In this document: one piece after another, positions 17,383 to 26,900 of the stretch
Layout: each line of letters opens with the position of its first letter
Numbering within the stretch: position 1 is the first letter of the stretch
NCBI RefSeq assembly: GCF_032464895.1
Contig: NZ_JAWDIC010000005.1
Span: 124,001 to 188,000, forward strand
Length of the DNA: 64,000 nucleotides
Direction: 5' to 3'
Origin: Phycicoccus sp. M110.8
GTDB lineage: Bacteria > Actinomycetota > Actinomycetes > Actinomycetales > Dermatophilaceae
Translations under genes and position numbers: made by a program
Notes under the pieces: generated by a model
Seen by the model: only the letters and a program-made list of their open reading frames with translations
Databases searched by the model: none
What the model was told of the DNA's origin: nothing

Positions 17383-20055
17383 GTGAGTCGCCTGCTTCTC
17401 CTCGACGGTCATTCGCTCGCCTACCGCGCGTTCTTCGCGCTGCCCGCGGAGAACTTCTCCACGAGCACCGGCCAGCACACCAACGCCGTCTACGGCTTCA
17501 CCTCGATGCTCATCAACGTCCTGCGCGACGAGCAGCCGACACACGTCGCCGTCGCCTTCGACGTCTCGCGCCAGACGTTCCGCAGCGAGGAGTACGCCGA
17601 CTACAAGGCCACCCGGTCGGCCACCCCGAGCGAGTTCTCCGGCCAGATCCCGCTCGTCCGCGAGATCCTCGACGCGCTCAAGATCCGCTGGGTCGAGGTC
17701 GACGGCTACGAGGCCGACGACGTCATCGCCACCCTGACCACCCAGGCCACCGAACAGGGCATGGACGTCGTCATCTGCACCGGCGACCGCGACGCCTTCC
17801 AGCTCGTCACCGACAAGGTCACCCTCCTCTACCCCGTGCGCGGCGTCTCCGAGGTGTGGCGGATGGACCCCGCCAAGGTCGAGGAGAAGTACCTCGTCTC
17901 GCCCGAGCGCTACAGCGACCTCGCGGCCCTCGTCGGCGAGTCCAGCGACAACCTGCCCGGCGTCCCCGGTGTCGGGCCCAAGACCGCCGCGAAGTGGCTC
18001 GGCCTCTACGGCGACCTCCAGGGTGTCGTGGCGCACGCCGACGAGATCAAGGGCAAGGCGGGGGAGTCGCTGCGCGAGCACCTCAACGACGTGCTGCGCA
18101 ACCGGCGCCTCAACCAGCTCGTCCGCGACCTGCCGCTGCCCGTCAGCATCGACGAGCTCGAGCGCCGCAACTGGGACCGCGAGCTCATCCACACCGTCTT
18201 CGACAGCCTCGAGTTCCGCGTCCTGCGCGACCGCCTCTTCGAGTACCTCGAGGCGCCGCAGGAGGAGGCCGACCACGGGTTCGACCTCGAGGGCGCCGTG
18301 CTGGCACCCGAGGAGGTTGCCGGGTGGCTCACGACGTATGCCGCGCCCGGAGCCCGCGTGGGCGTGCACCTCGTCGGCCACTGGGGCCGGGGGACGGGCG
18401 ACGCCACGGCCCTGGCCCTGGCCACCGAGGGCGACGCCGCGGCATACCTCGACCTCACCACCCTGGACCCCGAGGGGGAGGCGGCGGTCGGCGCCTGGCT
18501 GGCCGACCCAGAGCGGCCCAAGGTGCTGCACGACGCCAAGGGGCCGATGCTCGCGCTGTACGCGCGGGGCTGGGACCTGCACGGCGTCGCCACCGACACC
18601 GCGCTGGCCGCCTACCTGGTGCGGCCCGACCAGCGGTCGTACGACCTGGCCGACCTCGTGCTGCGCCACCTCGGCCGCGAGCTGCGGGCCGAGACCGAGT
18701 CCACCGGCCAGGGGCTGCTCGACTTCGGCGACGAGCACCTCGGCGGTGCGCAGGACGCCATGGTCCGCGCCCGGGCCGTGCTCGACCTGGCGGCGGCGCT
18801 CTCGGAGCAGCTGGACGCCACGGGAGGTGCCTCCCTCCAGCAGGACGTCGAGCTGCCGCTCGAGCGGGTGCTCGCGGGCATGGAGCGCACCGGCATCGCC
18901 GCCGACGTCGACACCATGACCGGCCTCGAGGCCGACTTCGCCGCGAAGGTGCGCGAGGCACAGCAGGACGCCTACGACGCGATCGGCGGCGACCAGATCA
19001 ACCTCGGGTCGCCCAAGCAGCTCCAGGTCGTCCTGTTCGAGACGCTCGGCCTGCCGAAGACGCGGCGCACCAAGACCGGGTACACGACCGACGCCGACGC
19101 GCTGACCGACCTGTACGCCAAGACCGAGCACCCGTTCCTCGAGGCGCTGCTGCGCCACCGCGACGCCTCGCGGCTGCGGGTCACCGTCGAGGGGCTGCTC
19201 AAGTCGGTCGCCGAGGACGGGCGCATCCACACGACCTACCAGCAGACCATCGCGGCGACCGGCCGGCTGTCCTCGACCGACCCGAACCTGCAGAACATCC
19301 CGATCCGCACGGAGGAGGGCCGCCGGATCCGCGAGGTGTTCGTGGTCGGCGACGGGTACGAGTCGCTGATGTCGGCCGACTACAGCCAGATCGAGATGCG
19401 GATCATGGCGCACCTCTCCGGTGACGAGGGCCTGATCGAGGCGTTCCGCACCGGCGAGGACCTGCACCGGTTCGTCGGGTCGCGGGTGTTCTCGGTCGAG
19501 CCGCAGGACGTCACCCTCGAGATGCGCTCGAAGGTCAAGGCGATGTCCTACGGCCTCGCGTACGGCCTGTCGGCGTTCGGGCTGAGCAAGCAGCTGACGA
19601 TCTCGACCGGCGAGGCCCAGGGCCTCATGGACGAGTACTTCGCCCGGTTCGGCGGGGTGCGCGACTACCTGCGCGACGTGGTGGCCGAGGCCCGGGCGAC
19701 CGGCTACACCCAGACCATGCTGGGTCGTCGCCGCTACCTGCCCGACCTCACGAGCGACAACCGCCAGCGTCGCGAGATGGCCGAGCGGATGGCGCTCAAC
19801 GCGCCGATCCAGGGCTCGGCCGCCGACATCATCAAGGTCGCCATGCTCCGCGTGGACCGCGCGCTGGCCGAGGCCGGGGCGAAGTCGCGCCAGCTGCTCC
19901 AGGTGCACGACGAGCTCGTCCTCGAGATCGCGCCGGGGGAGCGCGACGACGTCGAGGCCCTGGTGCGCCGCGAGATGGGGCATGCGGTCGAGATGGACGT
20001 GGCGCTCGACGTCAGCGTCGGGGTCGGCCGCTCCTGGCACGACGCCGCGCACTGA
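17383..20055 (+). CDS. polA: DNA polymerase I
   Basis: 890 residues; fills gaps in excision repair and removes RNA primers. The N-terminal 5'-nuclease starts with RLLLLDGHSLAYRAFFALP, has the metal-site ADDVIATLTT and the helix-hairpin-helix GVPGVGPKTAAKWL. The middle 3'-5' exonuclease-like domain (about 300-500) lacks the DxE metal residues (VGVHLVGHWG at the expected place), so it is probably inactive for proofreading, as in other actinobacteria. The polymerase domain has motif A SADYSQIEMRIMAHLS, motif B RSKVKAMSYGLAYGLSAFG and motif C QVHDELVLEIA. GTG 17383 is set by the -10 spacing and protein start. Confidence 0.97.
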   Translation: MSRLLLLDGHSLAYRAFFALPAENFSTSTGQHTNAVYGFTSMLINVLRDEQPTHVAVAFDVSRQTFRSEEYADYKATRSATPSEFSGQIPLVREILDALKIRWVEVDGYEADDVIATLTTQATEQGMDVVICTGDRDAFQLVTDKVTLLYPVRGVSEVWRMDPAKVEEKYLVSPERYSDLAALVGESSDNLPGVPGVGPKTAAKWLGLYGDLQGVVAHADEIKGKAGESLREHLNDVLRNRRLNQLVRDLPLPVSIDELERRNWDRELIHTVFDSLEFRVLRDRLFEYLEAPQEEADHGFDLEGAVLAPEEVAGWLTTYAAPGARVGVHLVGHWGRGTGDATALALATEGDAAAYLDLTTLDPEGEAAVGAWLADPERPKVLHDAKGPMLALYARGWDLHGVATDTALAAYLVRPDQRSYDLADLVLRHLGRELRAETESTGQGLLDFGDEHLGGAQDAMVRARAVLDLAAALSEQLDATGGASLQQDVELPLERVLAGMERTGIAADVDTMTGLEADFAAKVREAQQDAYDAIGGDQINLGSPKQLQVVLFETLGLPKTRRTKTGYTTDADALTDLYAKTEHPFLEALLRHRDASRLRVTVEGLLKSVAEDGRIHTTYQQTIAATGRLSSTDPNLQNIPIRTEEGRRIREVFVVGDGYESLMSADYSQIEMRIMAHLSGDEGLIEAFRTGEDLHRFVGSRVFSVEPQDVTLEMRSKVKAMSYGLAYGLSAFGLSKQLTISTGEAQGLMDEYFARFGGVRDYLRDVVAEARATGYTQTMLGRRRYLPDLTSDNRQRREMAERMALNAPIQGSAADIIKVAMLRVDRALAEAGAKSRQLLQVHDELVLEIAPGERDDVEALVRREMGHAVEMDVALDVSVGVGRSWHDAAH

Positions 20056-20062
20056 GTCCTCG

Positions 20063-21703
20063 GTGGGCAGCAGGGGCCTGCCGGCGCGCGCCGACCGCGG
20101 GCCGGCGGAGCGGCGGTCGGTCCGACGCGACGTCGCGCTGACCGCGGCGGCCTCCGCCGCCGTCGCCCTGGCGGTGACGGGTGGCTCGCTCGGGCCGGGG
20201 GTGCTCCTCTACCGCGACTTCGTGGGGGTGCCGCGCCCCCGGTGGAGCGACGCCACCTGGGGCGGGGGGTCGGCGCCGCGAGCCGTACCACTCGACGCCG
20301 TGACCACGGCCCTCGCGACCGTGCTGCCGGTGGGCGTGCAGCAGCAGCTCATGCTGGTGGGGGCCGTGTTCCTGGCGAGCCTGGGCGCGGGCGTGCTGGT
20401 GCGGCGGTGGGGACCGGCCAGCATGGTGGTCGCTGCGGTGGCGGCCGGGTGGAACCCGTTCGTGGCCGAGCGCCTGCTGGTCGGGCAGCCGCCGACGCTG
20501 CTGGCCTACTCGATGCTGCCGTGGGTGGTCGTCGCGGTCCGTTCCCGGCTCTCCGGCTGGCGCGCGGCCGCTGCCCTGCTGGTCGCGGCGCTCCCCGCGG
20601 CACTCACCCCCTGGGGTGGCCTGACCGCGGCCGTCGTCGCGGTGGTGGTGTCGCTGCTGACCGGGCACCGGCGCAACGTCCGGTGGCTGGTGACGGTGGG
20701 GTCGCTGGCCGTCGCCTGGTGCCTGCCGTGGCTGCTCGCCGCGGTCGTCCACCGGCAGGGCGCGGCGGATCCCGACGGCGCCCGGGCCTTCGCGGCCGGC
20801 GCGGACACGCCCCTGGGGACGTTCGGCTCGCTCCTGACGCTGGGCGGGATCTGGGCGCCGGCGGCCCGGCCGGCGTCGAGGGGGACGGCCGTGGCCGTGG
20901 TGGCCGGCCTGGTCCTCGTGCTGCTCGCGGCTGCGGGGCTGGCGCGCGTGACCTTGCGAGACCGACGCCTGGGGCGGCTGGTGGCGGCCGCCTGGCTGGT
21001 GCCGGTCCTCGTGGCGTGGGCCGTCTCCGCGGGGCCGGGGCTGGACCTCCTCGCCGCGCTGCAGGCGGTGCCGGGTGTGGCCATCGGTCGGGACACCCAC
21101 CGGTGGCTGGCGCCGACCACCCTCGCGGCCGCCGTGCTGCTGGCCTCCCTCGTCGCCCGAAAGGGGAGCTCGCCGTCGGGCGACACGGGCGAGCAGCGGG
21201 TGCCCGGCATCCGCCGTGCTGCGGCCGCGATCGCGCTGGCGAGCGTCGCGCTCCTGTCCGTGCCTGACCTGCCCCGGGACGTCCGCGCCGCCTACCGGCC
21301 CGTGACAGTGCCGGCGGACTGGCAGCCGGCGGTCGACGCCGCGTCGCGTGCTGCCGGCGACGGTGCGCTGCTCGTCCTGCCGTGGCAGCCGTTCCGGAGG
21401 GTGACGTGGGCCGGAGCCGACCCCTTCCTGGACTCGACCTCGCGCGCCGTCCCGGCAGACGTCGTCGGCTCGCGCCAGCTCACCGTCGTGCGGGACGGTG
21501 CGACGGTGGTCGTCGACGACGACCCACCCGCCCTCGCCGCTCTGGGCGGGTCCGACACGCTCGACGCTGCGGCGCTCCGCAGTGCCGGCGTCTCGGCGGT
21601 GCTGGTCTGGAAGGCCACGCCAGGACGGGTTCCAGCGCGGGGAGAGGGCGTCGTCGTCGAACGGGAGACGCCGCACTTCGCCGTGTGGGCCGTGACACGC
21701 TGA
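20063..21703 (+). CDS. Polytopic membrane protein of envelope-glycan locus
   Basis: 546 residues with about 12 hydrophobic segments, an extracytoplasmic loop after TM1 beginning PGVLLYRDFVGVPRPRW, and a soluble C-terminal domain of about 140 residues starting near YRPVTVPADWQPAVDA. Gene and domain layout resemble the membrane protein family of M. tuberculosis Rv0226c (recalled, not searched), and GT-C sugar transferases often share this plan. GTG 20063, eight bases after polA, is the likely start; no clear Shine-Dalgarno is seen. The C-terminal lumenal domain may bind polyprenyl-linked sugars. Function unproven. Confidence 0.75.
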   Translation: MGSRGLPARADRGPAERRSVRRDVALTAAASAAVALAVTGGSLGPGVLLYRDFVGVPRPRWSDATWGGGSAPRAVPLDAVTTALATVLPVGVQQQLMLVGAVFLASLGAGVLVRRWGPASMVVAAVAAGWNPFVAERLLVGQPPTLLAYSMLPWVVVAVRSRLSGWRAAAALLVAALPAALTPWGGLTAAVVAVVVSLLTGHRRNVRWLVTVGSLAVAWCLPWLLAAVVHRQGAADPDGARAFAAGADTPLGTFGSLLTLGGIWAPAARPASRGTAVAVVAGLVLVLLAAAGLARVTLRDRRLGRLVAAAWLVPVLVAWAVSAGPGLDLLAALQAVPGVAIGRDTHRWLAPTTLAAAVLLASLVARKGSSPSGDTGEQRVPGIRRAAAAIALASVALLSVPDLPRDVRAAYRPVTVPADWQPAVDAASRAAGDGALLVLPWQPFRRVTWAGADPFLDSTSRAVPADVVGSRQLTVVRDGATVVVDDDPPALAALGGSDTLDAAALRSAGVSAVLVWKATPGRVPARGEGVVVERETPHFAVWAVTR

Positions 21704-21746
21704 GGGCCAGTTGCGGCGAAGTTGCACCCCGAGGGCAACCAGTCGG

Positions 21747-21752
21747 TAACAT
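21747..21752 (+). promoter_or_regulatory. Probable promoter -10 (TAACAT) of DUF2613-like gene
   Basis: TTGCAC at 21722-21727 and TAACAT at 21747-21752 are separated by 19 bases; expected start near 21759. The Shine-Dalgarno GGAGGG (21772-21777) lies ten bases before ATG 21788. Confidence 0.45.
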
Positions 21753-21787
21753 CTGGCGCAACAACGACCCTGGAGGGCCCTGCACCC

Positions 21788-21991
21788 ATGAAGCTTCTGC
21801 GTCGCACCGAGCGTGGCGAGATCTCGTCCGCCCTTGCCGTCACGCTGCTCAGCATCGTCATCGGCGGAGGCGCCGCGACGGCAGCCGTCGTCACCGTGGT
21901 GAGCACCCAGGGTCCGCAGGACAGCGTCGCCGTGCAGAACGGCCGCCAGAACCCGGTCGACCCGAGCACCCTCATCCCCTACGGCGGCTGA
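21788..21991 (+). CDS. Small membrane/secreted peptide, DUF2613-like
   Basis: 67 residues: short basic start MKLLRRTERGEISS, one hydrophobic segment of about 24 residues with GGGAATAAVVTVV, then a short polar tail ending LIPYGG. It resembles DUF2613 peptides that accompany AftD genes (such as Rv0236A), but the assignment rests on size, topology and neighbourhood. Its TGA lies in the palindrome TGATCA that also holds the stop of the opposite-strand glycosyltransferase, leaving no intergenic base. Confidence 0.7.
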   Translation: MKLLRRTERGEISSALAVTLLSIVIGGGAATAAVVTVVSTQGPQDSVAVQNGRQNPVDPSTLIPYGG

Positions 21992-23143
21992 TCAGCCAGT
22001 CCTGGTCCGCGAACGGGCGTCGGTCATCGCGACCGGCGCCCTTCGCTGTGCCACCTCGGTGAGCAGGCGCTCCCAGTGCTCAGCGGTGCTCGTCCAGGTG
22101 AACTGCTGGGCGTACTCGCGGGCGTGACGGCCCATCTCCTCCCGGCGTTCGTGGTCGGCCAGCAGCATCGCCACCTCGTGGGTCAGCTCGTCGGCGTCGC
22201 CGACCAGGACGCCCGTCTGGCGGTCCACGATCGACTCCGACAGGCCACCGGCGTCCCGGTACGCGACGGTCGGCACGCCGTGGCTCGCGGCCTCGACGAC
22301 GCACAGGCCCCAGCCCTCCTTGACGCTCGGTGCGAGCGCGACCCAGGACGCCGCCAGCTCGGCGTGCTTGGTCCCCTCGTCGACGAAGCCGAGGAGGTGC
22401 ACGTCGTCGGCCACGCCCGACGCCTCCGCGTGGGCGGCGATGTTGTCGTGCCACCAGCCGTGCCCGATCACTCGCAGCTGCAGGCCCGGGTGCGTGGGGC
22501 GGAGGCGGGCGAGGACGTCGATGGCCTGCTCCACCCGCTTGTGGGGGACGAGTCGGCCCAGGACGACCAGCGTCGGGGTGTCCGCCCGCGGCACGTCGAG
22601 CGCTCGGGGCGAGTCCGTCCCGTTGTGGATGACGGCCACGTGGCCGGCCTCGACCCCCAACCCGACGAGCTCGTCCCGGGTGCGGCCCGACACGGCGACG
22701 TACTGGTTCCGGCGGTAGAGGAGCGGGGCCAGCCGGGACTCGATGGCCCACCCCACCCGGGCCACCCACGGCGAGAACACGACCGGCCACTGCTCGCGGT
22801 GCACGTGGTGCACCAGGACGACGACCGGGGTCCGGGTGCCGAGCGGGGAGAAGAAGGGGATGCCGTTCTGGGTGTCGACCACGACGTCGTACGGACCGTG
22901 CTCGCGCTCGTCGCGGCGCAGGGCCCGCACGCACGCGGCATACACGCTCAGGCGGCCGCCCTGGCGGCGCAGGGTGAGGCGCCCGCGCACCTCGGTGGCG
23001 GGGGCGTCGCCGTGGGCGGCGCAGTACATGACGACGTCGTGCCCGCGCGCCGCCAGCTCGGCGCCGACCGTCTCGAGGTAGTGCTCCGCGCCGCCGCCCT
23101 CGGGGTGCGTGAAGTCACGCCAGCTCAGCAAGGCGATTCGCAC
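21992..23143 (-). CDS. Family-4 glycosyltransferase
   Basis: 383 residues with the two Rossmann halves of GT-B enzymes. The N-terminal acceptor domain opens RIALLSWRDFTHPEGGGAEH, a GGAE start typical of GT4. The C-terminal nucleotide-sugar domain has LVVLGRLVPHKRVEQAID and the E-x7-E donor motif KEGWGLCVVEAASHG. It is cytoplasmic and retaining by family. Rv0225-type enzymes of mycobacteria have the same neighbours (methyltransferase, DUF3068, AftD). GTG 23143 has GAGGA nine bases upstream. It diverges from the methyltransferase gene. Sugar and acceptor unknown. Confidence 0.9.
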   Translation of the reverse strand: MRIALLSWRDFTHPEGGGAEHYLETVGAELAARGHDVVMYCAAHGDAPATEVRGRLTLRRQGGRLSVYAACVRALRRDEREHGPYDVVVDTQNGIPFFSPLGTRTPVVVLVHHVHREQWPVVFSPWVARVGWAIESRLAPLLYRRNQYVAVSGRTRDELVGLGVEAGHVAVIHNGTDSPRALDVPRADTPTLVVLGRLVPHKRVEQAIDVLARLRPTHPGLQLRVIGHGWWHDNIAAHAEASGVADDVHLLGFVDEGTKHAELAASWVALAPSVKEGWGLCVVEAASHGVPTVAYRDAGGLSESIVDRQTGVLVGDADELTHEVAMLLADHERREEMGRHAREYAQQFTWTSTAEHWERLLTEVAQRRAPVAMTDARSRTRTG

Positions 23144-23206
23144 CTGTGCAGATCCTCACAACGTCGGGTGTGGCCCAAAGTGACCGATGGGTAACCGTAG
23201 CGGCAC

Positions 23207-23212
23207 TAGGGT
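23207..23212 (+). promoter_or_regulatory. Leaderless promoter -10 of methyltransferase (TAGGGT)
   Basis: TAGGGT followed by seven bases and GTG 23220. It rules against the upstream ATG at 23187, which would put the promoter inside the gene. Confidence 0.6.
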
Positions 23213-23219
23213 TCTGCGC

Positions 23220-23987
23220 GTGGTCGAGTCGGGCGAGAAGGCAGCGGTGTCGGAGCTGCCGCGGGGGTCGCTGCGACGGTCGGTGGCCCTGTTCCGCGCC
23301 TTCCTCGTCGAGCAGACCGACCCGGACCGGTTCTACTCCACCCTCGCCCGTGACTCGGTCGCCGAGGTGCTGCGCTGGGCGCCGCTGGACGGGGCGAAGG
23401 TCCTCGACATCGGGGGAGGCCCGGGCTACTTCGCCGACGCGTTCGCCCGGGCCGGAGCCTCGTACGCCGGGGTGGAGCCCGACGTCGGGGAGCTGACCGC
23501 CCGGGGGCACGTGGGCGCGAACGCCGTCCGCGGGTCGGGGCTGCAGCTGCCGATCGCGTCCGACGCCGTGACGGTCGCCTACTCGAGCAACGTGCTCGAG
23601 CACGTCCCGGACCCCGAGGCCATGGCGGAGGAGATGCTGCGCGTCACCCGGCCTGGTGGCCTCGTCGTGCTGTCGTGGACTCCGTGGCTCTCGCCGTGGG
23701 GCGGCCACGAGACGGCGCCGTGGCACTACCTCGGTGGCCGCCGAGCCGCCGACCGGTATGCCGCGAAGCATGGTCACCGTCCCAAGAACGACTTCGGGCG
23801 CTCCCTGTTCGCCTGCTCCGCGGGGCGCATGCTCCGGTGGACGCGCGACGCCGCGGCCCGCGGGGAGCTGCGCGTCGTCGAGGTGATGCCGCGCTACCAC
23901 CCGTGGTGGGCGCGATGGGTGGTCCGGGTGCCCGGGCTGCGCGAGGTGGTCAGCTGGAACGTCGTGATCGTGGTCGAGAAGCGGTGA
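23220..23987 (+). CDS. Class I SAM-dependent methyltransferase
   Basis: 255 residues from GTG 23220 (an ATG 11 codons upstream is rejected on promoter position). Motif I is VLDIGGGPGYFADAFARAG, post-I acidic GVEPD, and motif II/III VAYSSNVLEHVPDPEAMAEE with RVTRPGGLVVLSWT. It resembles the Rv0224c-type methyltransferases next to the mycobacterial Rv0225 glycosyltransferase. The C-terminal stretch WWARWVVRVPGLREVVSWNV is hydrophobic and may touch the membrane. The stop overlaps the GTG of the AftD-like gene, so both are co-translated. Confidence 0.88.
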   Translation: MVESGEKAAVSELPRGSLRRSVALFRAFLVEQTDPDRFYSTLARDSVAEVLRWAPLDGAKVLDIGGGPGYFADAFARAGASYAGVEPDVGELTARGHVGANAVRGSGLQLPIASDAVTVAYSSNVLEHVPDPEAMAEEMLRVTRPGGLVVLSWTPWLSPWGGHETAPWHYLGGRRAADRYAAKHGHRPKNDFGRSLFACSAGRMLRWTRDAAARGELRVVEVMPRYHPWWARWVVRVPGLREVVSWNVVIVVEKR

Positions 23988-26900
23988 CGCACGAGCCCGC
24001 CCGGAGCCCCGAAGAGGGTTCCGACTTCATCTGGCGCGTCCGGCTGCTGGCCGTGGTCGTCCTGCTGGGCGGCCTCTGTTTCCGCCAGGCGCCGGGGCTC
24101 GTCGTCCCCGACACCAAGCTCGACCTCACGGCGAACCCGGCCGGGTTCCTCGCGCGGGCGCTGCACGTCTGGGACCCGCAGGGCGCCCTCGGGCAGCTGC
24201 AGAACCAGGCCTACGGGTACCTCTTCCCCGCGGGGCCGTTCCACCTCGTCCTGCTCGAGGCCGGGTTGCCGGCCTGGGTGGTGCAGCGCCTCTGGTGGAC
24301 CACCATCCTCGCCGTGGGCCTGCTCGGCTTCTGGCGCCTCACGGGGGCCCTGCGGCTGGGCACCCCCTGGCTGCGCCTCGTCGGCGCGGTCCTCTTCGCG
24401 CTGAGTCCCCGCATGATGAGCGAGGTGGCGGTCACCTCCGTCGAGGTGTGGCCGCTCGCGGTCGCACCCTGGGTGCTGGCGCCGCTGGTCGAGCGCTCGC
24501 CGAGGTCGTGGACGTGGCGGATCTCGCGATCGGTGGCCGCGGTGTTCTGCCTCGGCGGGGTCAACGCCGTCGCCTCGGGTGCGGCGCTGGTGCTGCCCGG
24601 GCTGTGGTTCCTGACGCGGGCTCGGACGAGGCAGGTCCTGCTTCCCGCGGGGGTGTGGCTCGCCTCGGTGGTGGCGGCCTGCTTCTGGTGGATGGCGCCC
24701 CTCGTCCTGCTCGGCCGCTACAGCCCGCCGTTCCTCGACTGGATCGAGGACTCGCGAGTGACCACCGGTCTGGCAAGCGTCGTCAACGCCAGCCAGGGCA
24801 CCTCGGCCTGGCTCAACTTCCTCAGCGGTCCGGGAGGCCCGAGCTGGCCCGCCGGGTGGCTCCTGGTGACCACGCCGCCGCTCATCCTGGCATCGGCGGC
24901 CGTGTGCGCCGCCGGCCTGGGCGGCCTCGCCCGCCGGGACATGCCGGAGCGCACCTTCCTGCTCGCCGCGGCCCTGGTCGGCGTCATCCTGCTCACCGCG
25001 GGGTATGCCGGCGCGGCGCACTCGCCGTTCGCGGAGCAGGTCCGCGGGCTGCTCGACGGCCCACTCGCCCCCCTGCGCAACACCCACAAGTTCGAGCTCG
25101 TGCTGCGGCTGCCGCTCGTCCTCGGGCTGGTGCACGCGCTCGGGGTGCTGGCGCGCACTGCCGGACGGCTGCCCCTGCGCACCCTCCCTCGGTGGCTGGC
25201 GCCGGTGCTCGGCGTGGCCCTGGTCGTCACCGCCACCGCTCCCGCGGTGGCCGCAGAGCTGCCCCGCGGAGGCGCCTACGTCGAGGTGCCGGGCTACTGG
25301 CACGAAGCGGCCCAATGGCTGGACCGGCAGGCTGACGACGGCTCGGTGCTGGTCGAGCCGGCCGCCTCCTTCGCCGACCTGCTCTGGGGGTCGCCCAAGG
25401 ACGAGCCGCTCCAGGCCCTCGCGCGCCGGGCGTTCGTGGTGCGCGACGCCGTGCCGCTGGGGTCCGCCGGGGCGACCCGAGTCCTCGACGAGGTCGAGCG
25501 GCGGCTGGGCGAGGGCCGGGGCGACGCCCGACTCGTCTCCCTCCTGTCCTCGCTGGGGGTCCGGTACGTGCTGGTCCGCAACGACCTCACGGTTGCCGCG
25601 CAGGGCAGCCCACCGCTGGCCGTGCACCAGGCGCTGGAGCGCGCATCGCTGACACGCGTGGCCGAGTTCGGGCCAACAGTGCAGAGCGCGGTCGACACCC
25701 CGGACCTGACGCTCAACGAGCGGACCCTGTTGCCCTTCCCCAGCCTCGAGGTCTACGAGGTCCCGGCCCAGGGCTCCCGTTTCGTCCCCGCCGACGCCCT
25801 GTACACGGCCACTGCCGGTCCGGAGAACCTGGGCGAGCTCACCTCTGTCGCAGGGAGGGGCAGCGCCGGCCTGCTCGGCACGGATGCCGCGGCGGCGCGG
25901 GGGCTGGTGCCACCGCACCGGCAGATCACAACCGACGGGACGCGACGCCGCGAGACCTACTTCGGGTCACCGACGGACAACACCTCCAGCACCCTCACGG
26001 CCCAGGACCCGGGACGTCTGGACCGCAAGGCCCTGGGTTACGACTCCGACCCCGAGGCGGCCCGCAGCGTCCTCACGTGGTCGGGCATCGGTGGGGTGAC
26101 CGCGTCCTCGTCCGCCTCCGACGCGGGGGCCACCATCCGCCTCGGGCCGGGGAGCTCTCCCGCGGCAGCGGTCGACGGAGACCCCACGACGCGCTGGGTC
26201 TCGGGCCGCTACCTCTCGGCGGTCGGGGAGTGGCTCGAGATCGACTTCGGACGGCCGCGCTCGCTGGAGGGGCTTCGGGTGCGCTTCAGCACAGCCTCAC
26301 CCGTGACCAGCCGACCCAGCCAGGTCGAGGTGGAGACGGACCGGGGTCGCAGCACCGCCGTGGTCACGGGAGACGGTCGTCCGGAGGTCGTCATCGCCCC
26401 ACCCGGCCTCACCGAACGCCTCAGGCTGCGCCTCGTCGCTGTCGAGGGGACCGGAAGACCCAACGGGTTCTCGATCTCGGAGGTCGAGCTGCCCGGGCTC
26501 ACGGCCACCCCGGTCGTACGCGTGCCGTCGGAACCGGGGGAGCCGGACCCCGCGGCCGTCGTCGTGCGGGACGAGCAGCCCGGTCGTTCGGGCTGCCTGC
26601 ACCAGGGGGAGCGTCCCCTGTGCTCCGAGCGCTTCGAGGTCGCCGACGAGGAGCCGACTGTCCTGTCCCGCACGGTCGACCTGGGAGCCACGCGCACCTA
26701 CTCCGTGTCGGCCCAGGCGAGGGCTCGGGACGGGGCGGCGCTGGAGAAGCTGCTCGAGGTGCCGGACTCGATCCGAGCCACGGCGAGCTCGCGGGACGTC
26801 TCCGCCCCGGAGGGACGCCCCGACGCCGTCGTCGACCGCGACCTCGGGACGGGGTGGGTCGCAGCCCCCACTGACCGGTCTCCCACCCTCGTCCTCACCC

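Noticed and set aside
23187-23219. ATG 23187 as the start of the methyltransferase
   Set aside because: A TAGGGT -10 at 23207-23212 would fall inside the gene, and GTG 23220 is at the ideal leaderless distance; the extra 11 residues match no family feature.
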